DNA from: Mucilaginibacter sp.
GTDB lineage: Bacteria > Bacteroidota > Bacteroidia > Sphingobacteriales > Sphingobacteriaceae
Reading direction: 5' to 3'
Assembly (NCBI GenBank): GCA_028287975.1
Contig: JAQBOP010000377.1
Location: 1 to 34,890, forward strand
Length of the DNA stretch: 34,890 bases
The notes under the pieces are model-generated. The model was not told the DNA's origin. It did not search any database and saw nothing but the letters and a program-made list of their open reading frames with translations. How positions within the stretch are numbered: position 1 is the stretch's first letter; each line of letters begins with the position of its first letter. The translations under genes were made by a program, and so were the position numbers. Of this stretch, positions 31,417 to 34,890 are shown piece by piece.

Positions 31417-32061
31417 ATGCGCAGGTTATTTCATAACTACCTATCAAACAGGAAGTTATTTTACAATTTATTTGATGAGGCTGCTAAAAACACAGTGGAT
31501 ATAGCAGATTTACTGGTAATTGCGGTTAATACCGCCAATTTTAATGACCGGGAAGCAGTTTTTAAAAAAATAACCAAGTTAGAGCATACAGGCGATGATA
31601 TCACCCATAAAATTTACCTGGCGCTTGACCAGGTTATATTCACGCCGATAAACCGCGGCAATATTCATACCCTGGCTTCATGTATCGACAACGTAACCGA
31701 TACCATTAACGAAGCAAGCGGCAGAATGTACATATATAATATAGAAGAGTTTGTTTCTGCATTTAAAGAAATAGCGCTGCTGATACAGGCGGCAAGTATC
31801 GAGATCCAAAAAGTCGTAAACCTGTTAAGGGTACCTGACAGTAAGGATGCTACCAACCAGGCCTGTCAGCGCATAAAAACCCTGGAACGGGAATCTGATA
31901 AAATATATTATAATGCAGTGGCCGAATTATTTGCCAATGAAAAAGACGCCATAAACCTGATAAAGTACCGCGAGATCCTGTCGTCTTTAGAAAATGCAAT
32001 GAACCGCTGTAAAAATACCGGCGATGCTTTAGAAGCTATTTTGATCACCAGGCAGCACTAA
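31417..32061 (+). CDS. DUF47 family protein (PhoU-like, Pit accessory)
   Basis: The 214-residue helical protein has the DUF47/TIGR00153 pattern: KKITKLEHTGDDITHKIYLALDQVIFTPINRGNIHTLASCIDNVTDTINEA and RIKTLERESDKIYYNAVAELF. Such proteins usually pair with the low-affinity phosphate transporter Pit, whose gene commonly follows. No pit gene follows here; the next gene is convergent and overlaps by 3 nt. The divergent position opposite the pst operon supports a role in phosphate control. Confidence 0.9.
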   Translation: MRRLFHNYLSNRKLFYNLFDEAAKNTVDIADLLVIAVNTANFNDREAVFKKITKLEHTGDDITHKIYLALDQVIFTPINRGNIHTLASCIDNVTDTINEASGRMYIYNIEEFVSAFKEIALLIQAASIEIQKVVNLLRVPDSKDATNQACQRIKTLERESDKIYYNAVAELFANEKDAINLIKYREILSSLENAMNRCKNTGDALEAILITRQH

Positions 32062-32417
32062 CCTGCTTTTTGCTGTTGGCCGGCGTTATCCTTAATTTCT
32101 TTGATCTCCATTTCAAAAGCGCGCATACGGGCGTGCAATATGTCAAGCTCGGTACGCATCATTTGTATTTCGGTAATTAATTTAGGCGATTCGGCTTTGT
32201 TTATCTTTTTCTCTCCCGTACCCAATATCAACCACTCGGGCGAATATTTTAGCTGGAAACAAAGCTTACTGATCAGGTAATAGCTAACTTCCTGCTTTTT
32301 GTTAATTACCTTACTGATAAAGCCCTGGTCTACACCAATGGCCCCTGCCAATGCCAGCTGGCCGCCATGATCTTTAACAATTACCTTTAGTCGCTTAACA
32401 ATACCGTCGTCTGCCAT
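32058..32417 (-). CDS. Small XRE/Cro-like helix-turn-helix protein with coiled-coil tail
   Basis: The 119-residue protein has an HTH at about residues 18-45 (GGQLALAGAIGVDQGFISKVINKKQ), a linker with SPEWLILGTGEKK typical of phage-type repressors, and a C-terminal coiled coil (residues 75-112) that may dimerise. Its target is unknown. It ends convergently with the DUF47 gene, the two stop codons overlapping. It is third after the S24 repressor and membrane-protein genes on this strand. Confidence 0.82.
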   Translation of the reverse strand: MADDGIVKRLKVIVKDHGGQLALAGAIGVDQGFISKVINKKQEVSYYLISKLCFQLKYSPEWLILGTGEKKINKAESPKLITEIQMMRTELDILHARMRAFEMEIKEIKDNAGQQQKAG

Positions 32418-32457
32418 GTAACTGCAATTATAAACAAAGTACCCTATAAAACTAAAT

Positions 32458-32489
32458 AAAACAGACAGCTAAAAATCGCCCTGTTTTTT
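32458..32489 (-). terminator. Weak terminator-like hairpin
   Basis: AAAACAG (32458-32464) and CTGTTTT (32481-32487) pair over a 16-nt loop, with a T-rich 3' side on the minus strand. It lies between the membrane-protein gene and the XRE gene. Confidence 0.4.
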
Positions 32490-32956
32490 CAGGAGATCTC
32501 CCGGTCAGAAAACCGGTTAAGATAAGTTAAGGCTGTATTATAGATCTCGTTGTCTTTTCCCTCAACCCATCTTAAAGATATGGTAATGTCCTTACCATAA
32601 TCCGACTCCCATTTTAAACGGAGCACCATCATTGACGAGCTGCGGGTGCGCCTGAAATCTATCGATTGGATATCATGCCAGTTAACCGTGATGTTTCTTA
32701 AATAATCAATTAACTCTGTATCATTAAACTCAAGGATAACCTCTTTATGTAGCGCGGGCAGTAACCGTTTAAATACCACTATTACCAATACCGCAACTAA
32801 CAGCATAACCAATAGCGCAAATACAACCAGGTCAAACTTATCATTACTATAATAAGCCTTATAAATATTGGATGTAAAAAGCACACCCGCTACCACCATT
32901 ACTATAATGGTAACTATGCTGTTGTGCTTACTGTACAGAAAGGTTGTGGTGTCCAT
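32489..32956 (-). CDS. Hypothetical membrane protein with two transmembrane helices
   Basis: The 155-residue protein has two N-terminal membrane helices (about 14-32 and 41-63) and a cytoplasmic beta-rich domain (about 70-150) with VNWHDIQSIDFRRTR. This layout resembles the STM3941 and PH-like membrane proteins, but I cannot confirm the family. Its ATG shares one base with the TAA of the S24 gene (TAATG), so it is translationally coupled. Confidence 0.72.
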   Translation of the reverse strand: MDTTTFLYSKHNSIVTIIVMVVAGVLFTSNIYKAYYSNDKFDLVVFALLVMLLVAVLVIVVFKRLLPALHKEVILEFNDTELIDYLRNITVNWHDIQSIDFRRTRSSSMMVLRLKWESDYGKDITISLRWVEGKDNEIYNTALTYLNRFSDREIS

Positions 32957-33648
32957 TAATGATTATGCTTTTTATGAATGTCTTTAACCAGGCAAAGTTT
33001 TTTAATATCAGCTATCTTAATAACAAACGGCGCGTACTTAAGCTGATTGCCAATCATCTCGGTAGTGTTATCAGAGTGTGCTATAACCTCGTCTTTATTA
33101 TCGCCCATTAAAAGCCGTTTATACATACGGTACTCGCCCCACTCTATATAATATACCTCGCCGGGTAATATTTTTTTATCGTGGATAACCTTTAGCGCCA
33201 CCCAGCAACCGTTTTCAAGGTATGGGTACATAGAGTGCCCCCAAACCGGCAACGCAAAATCACAATCCTCAATGCCCGGGAAATTCATGCGGCCCACAGG
33301 CTGCGTATCGTTAATATCGTTATAAACCTCGACGCCTGATGCCGTAGCGGTTATCTCATACATAGGGATCCCCTCTGCAACCCGCGATACCGGCGCGGCC
33401 TGCACATAAGCAGTACCCTCAATAAAATCTTTATATTTTTCTTTAAATATTCTGAATTTTTCAGGATCAATGTTTTGGCGGCTCTTTATAATTTCTGTAA
33501 TAGAGCTGGCCGAATTAAAGCCAAGCGCTTCGGCTAATTGAGCGTTGCCGCTAAATGCTTTTCCTTTAAGCTGATTATATAGAATGATAAACTCCAGTGT
33601 TTCAGGGCGAACTGTTTTTATCTTGTTGATTTTACCGGTTAATTCCAT
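32956..33648 (-). CDS. S24/LexA-type repressor
   Basis: The 230-residue protein has an N-terminal helix-turn-helix (about 17-60, LAEALGFNSASSITEIIKSRQ) and a C-terminal S24 domain with the Ser-Lys dyad: S139 in VWGHSMYPYLENG and K177 in YRMYKRLL. The segment ATASGVE (101-107) may be the self-cleavage site, though the usual Ala-Gly pair is spaced by a Ser. Such proteins repress phage or stress genes until cleaved. No other phage gene is near. A palindromic operator candidate lies upstream at 33687-33704, over the divergent promoter. Confidence 0.87.
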   Translation of the reverse strand: MELTGKINKIKTVRPETLEFIILYNQLKGKAFSGNAQLAEALGFNSASSITEIIKSRQNIDPEKFRIFKEKYKDFIEGTAYVQAAPVSRVAEGIPMYEITATASGVEVYNDINDTQPVGRMNFPGIEDCDFALPVWGHSMYPYLENGCWVALKVIHDKKILPGEVYYIEWGEYRMYKRLLMGDNKDEVIAHSDNTTEMIGNQLKYAPFVIKIADIKKLCLVKDIHKKHNH

Positions 33649-33686
33649 AGTTCCTCAAAATATTTTTTAATTTTTTCTTGACTTAA

Positions 33687-33709
33687 ATAAAGATTTTTCT
33701 TTATATTTG
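33687..33709 (+). promoter_or_regulatory. Divergent promoter with palindromic operator candidate
   Basis: ATAAAGA (33687-33693), TTTT, and TCTTTAT (33698-33704) form a palindrome that overlaps a consensus -7 element TATATTTG (33702-33709). TTCTTG lies about 21 nt upstream as a -33 element. AATAAAGA recurs twice more before 33800. The site suits repression by the divergent S24 protein. The rest of 33649-33901 is AT-rich and holds no convincing gene. Confidence 0.6.
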
Positions 33710-33901
33710 TAATCCAATCTTCAGCGAATTTAATATATAATTATATATAAACCAAATAAAATAAAGAAAAAACAGTATGAAAAATAAAGAAATACAAAAA
33801 CCGACCCACAAATGGCAGTTGCACACCTATACATGACGCAAAAAAGCGACCCTGCATGTAAACAACTATCACATTTAAAGCACTATAAAACTAAATCTAA
33901 A

Positions 33902-34087
33902 ATGTATATCGCTCACTCCGCAACACAAGACATCACTCCGCAATTACCTACAGATAAAAATACTGACGAACAGCAGCACAATATCCGCCTGAAGGCCTAC
34001 ATGGCCACTTGCAATAAATTCTATAAAGAAATAACTGCCGTACAGAAATATATCCCCGGGTGGGTACCCGCTTACCCCGTTCTTTAA
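33902..34087 (+). CDS. Small hypothetical protein
   Basis: From ATG 33902 the 61-residue product begins MYIAHSATQD and ends KAYMATCNKFYKEITAVQKYIPGWVPAYPVL. The latter part looks like a real helical segment with a conserved-type PGW motif. The frame is open to 33812, but the extra residues look non-coding. It lies downstream of the promoter divergent from the S24 repressor, so it may be a target of that repressor. Near its end, TTCTATAAAGAAATAACTGC (34019) is repeated with one change at 34080. Function is unknown. Confidence 0.45.
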   Translation: MYIAHSATQDITPQLPTDKNTDEQQHNIRLKAYMATCNKFYKEITAVQKYIPGWVPAYPVL

Positions 34088-34100
34088 AGAAATAACTGCC

Positions 34101-34130
34101 TCACCCCAATCCCTCTCCAAAGGAAAGGGA
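34101..34130. repeat. CACCCCAATCCCTCTCC hairpin element
   Basis: TCACCCCAATCCCTCTCC, AAAG, then GAAAGGGA form an imperfect hairpin. From memory, this is a very common intergenic repeat in Bacteroidota genomes, similar in build to 11880-11907. Confidence 0.6.
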
Positions 34131-34186
34131 CTTGATAATTACTAAACCCTATCCATCATCAATTTAACTGATGGGTTAAACTTATT

Positions 34187-34609
34187 TTGAAAATGATAAA
34201 GATCACACAAAAACTAAAAGACAAACTATGGTGGATGATCATCTCTGTTGATTATGATTACAGTCGCATATCCGTGGCCGATCATGAGTTAAACGCCGAT
34301 ACGTTAACACTCTGGCTTGAAGACAAACACGATTTTAAAAACTCGCTCGACGAATGCCTGCAGCTTGATATCAGCACAAAACAATTTGCAAAGATCATCC
34401 GTGCCGAAAACCTGAACAGTTACGAGGGCAATAAGATACACCCTAAGAAAAATTTTGTATACAAAACCCGCATTGAAATAAATGAGCCCATTAGATGGTA
34501 CCAGGAAGACGCGACCCTTACCGAGCAACAATGGGCCCGTGATGCAGTGGTAAAACTACTGCTTACCCAATTGGTAGAAAATGAAGTAGCGGATATAAAT
34601 ATTTGGTAA
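34187..34609 (+). CDS. Hypothetical protein
   Basis: The 140-residue soluble protein begins MKMIKITQKLKDKLWWMIIS (ATG 34187 or 34193) and has a mixed alpha/beta composition with no signal peptide or recognised motif. The C-terminus (TEQQWARDAVVKLLLTQLVENEVADINIW) is helical and acidic. It has normal coding composition and is flanked by AT-rich spacers. It may belong to the unit driven from 33702. Confidence 0.65.
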   Translation: MKMIKITQKLKDKLWWMIISVDYDYSRISVADHELNADTLTLWLEDKHDFKNSLDECLQLDISTKQFAKIIRAENLNSYEGNKIHPKKNFVYKTRIEINEPIRWYQEDATLTEQQWARDAVVKLLLTQLVENEVADINIW

Positions 34610-34693
34610 AATATATGCCAAATAGCATATTAATCATAATTTTTGTTTATCTTTGTATTGTTCTGCCAACGGTAAGTACTAAAACCCTGAAAT

Positions 34694-34890
34694 TTATTTG
34701 ATTTGAAGATCGAAACTGCCGTGAACAATTTGGTTAGGCAGGCCGGCATTGGCGTTCTTATTAACCATAACCGTAGTAAAGGTACCTTTGGTCAATATAG
34801 AATCTTTCATGTATTCTTTCAGCATGATTTGATTATCCTCGCCGGGACCCGGGTTGCTTGCCAAAGCATATTGCTGCACATGTTTGCTAT
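34694..34890 (-). CDS. C-terminal end of a hypothetical protein (runs off the window)
   Basis: The minus-strand frame is open from base 34890 to the stop at 34694 and gives about 65 residues, including NPGPGEDNQIMLKEYM and GTFTTVMVNKNANAGLP, ending HGSFDLQIK. The internal GTG at 34879 is not a likely start because the frame continues upstream. The family is not recognised. The strand-rich end would suit an exported domain, but this is a guess. Confidence 0.5.
   Translation of the reverse strand, partial: SKHVQQYALASNPGPGEDNQIMLKEYMKDSILTKGTFTTVMVNKNANAGLPNQIVHGSFDLQIK

Noticed and set aside
33777..33836. A 19-codon mini-ORF starting ATGAAAAATAAAGAA
   Set aside because: Too short and without support. 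It may be a leader peptide, but the AATAAAGA word is better explained as a repressor half-site.

Overview
The window looks like a chromosomal stretch of a Bacteroidota bacterium, most likely Sphingobacteriaceae and close to Mucilaginibacter or Pedobacter. This is inferred from TTTG/TAnnTTTG promoters, general lack of Shine-Dalgarno sites, gene content and protein style; it was not tested by a database search. Nearly everything is ordinary core genome with no prophage or large mobile element. Several non-coding or broken elements are invisible to plain ORF calling.

Region 1 (1-2850, minus strand) is a translation block: rpsU, xerC, hpf, then tRNA-Thr(TGT), tRNA-Tyr, tRNA-Gly, tRNA-Thr(GGT) and the start of tuf. 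The tRNA-tuf order matches the E. coli thrU-tyrU-glyT-thrT-tufB operon. rpsU and hpf are the only genes I found with strong Shine-Dalgarno sequences.

Region 2 (2888-8950) holds an exported-protein gene broken by an amber codon, a PAS sensor kinase, and a DNA alkylation repair set: AraC-MGMT fusion, a small Ada zinc-domain protein whose 3' end is rewritten by a palindromic repeat, and AlkB. An outer-membrane barrel protein follows.

Region 3 (8959-15770) holds an acyl-CoA dehydrogenase, a GH76 lipoprotein, apt overlapping a ComEA-like gene, and an OlsF-like aminolipid synthase.

Region 4 (15266-21300, minus) holds a DUF962 protein, a HEAT-like protein, rny, a 6S-type RNA, zapA, a small coiled-coil protein and pheT.

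Region 5 (21500-24750, minus) is the most unusual part. A SAM-I (S-box) riboswitch precedes a cysteine desulfurase gene, followed after 8 nt by a tRNA-Cys with a bulged acceptor stem, then an amber-interrupted exported-protein gene. Beyond it lies a Fic gene whose start region carries tandem palindromes and a duplicated start codon.

Region 6 (25276-32061) is the phosphate regulon: porin, pstS, pstC, pstA, pstB and phoU on the minus strand, divergent from a DUF47 gene, with five TTAACAT-like motifs between them. Region 7 (32058-34890) has an XRE regulator, a membrane protein, an S24/LexA-like repressor with a palindromic operator candidate, and small unknown genes.

Three families of dispersed inverted repeats are scattered between genes.
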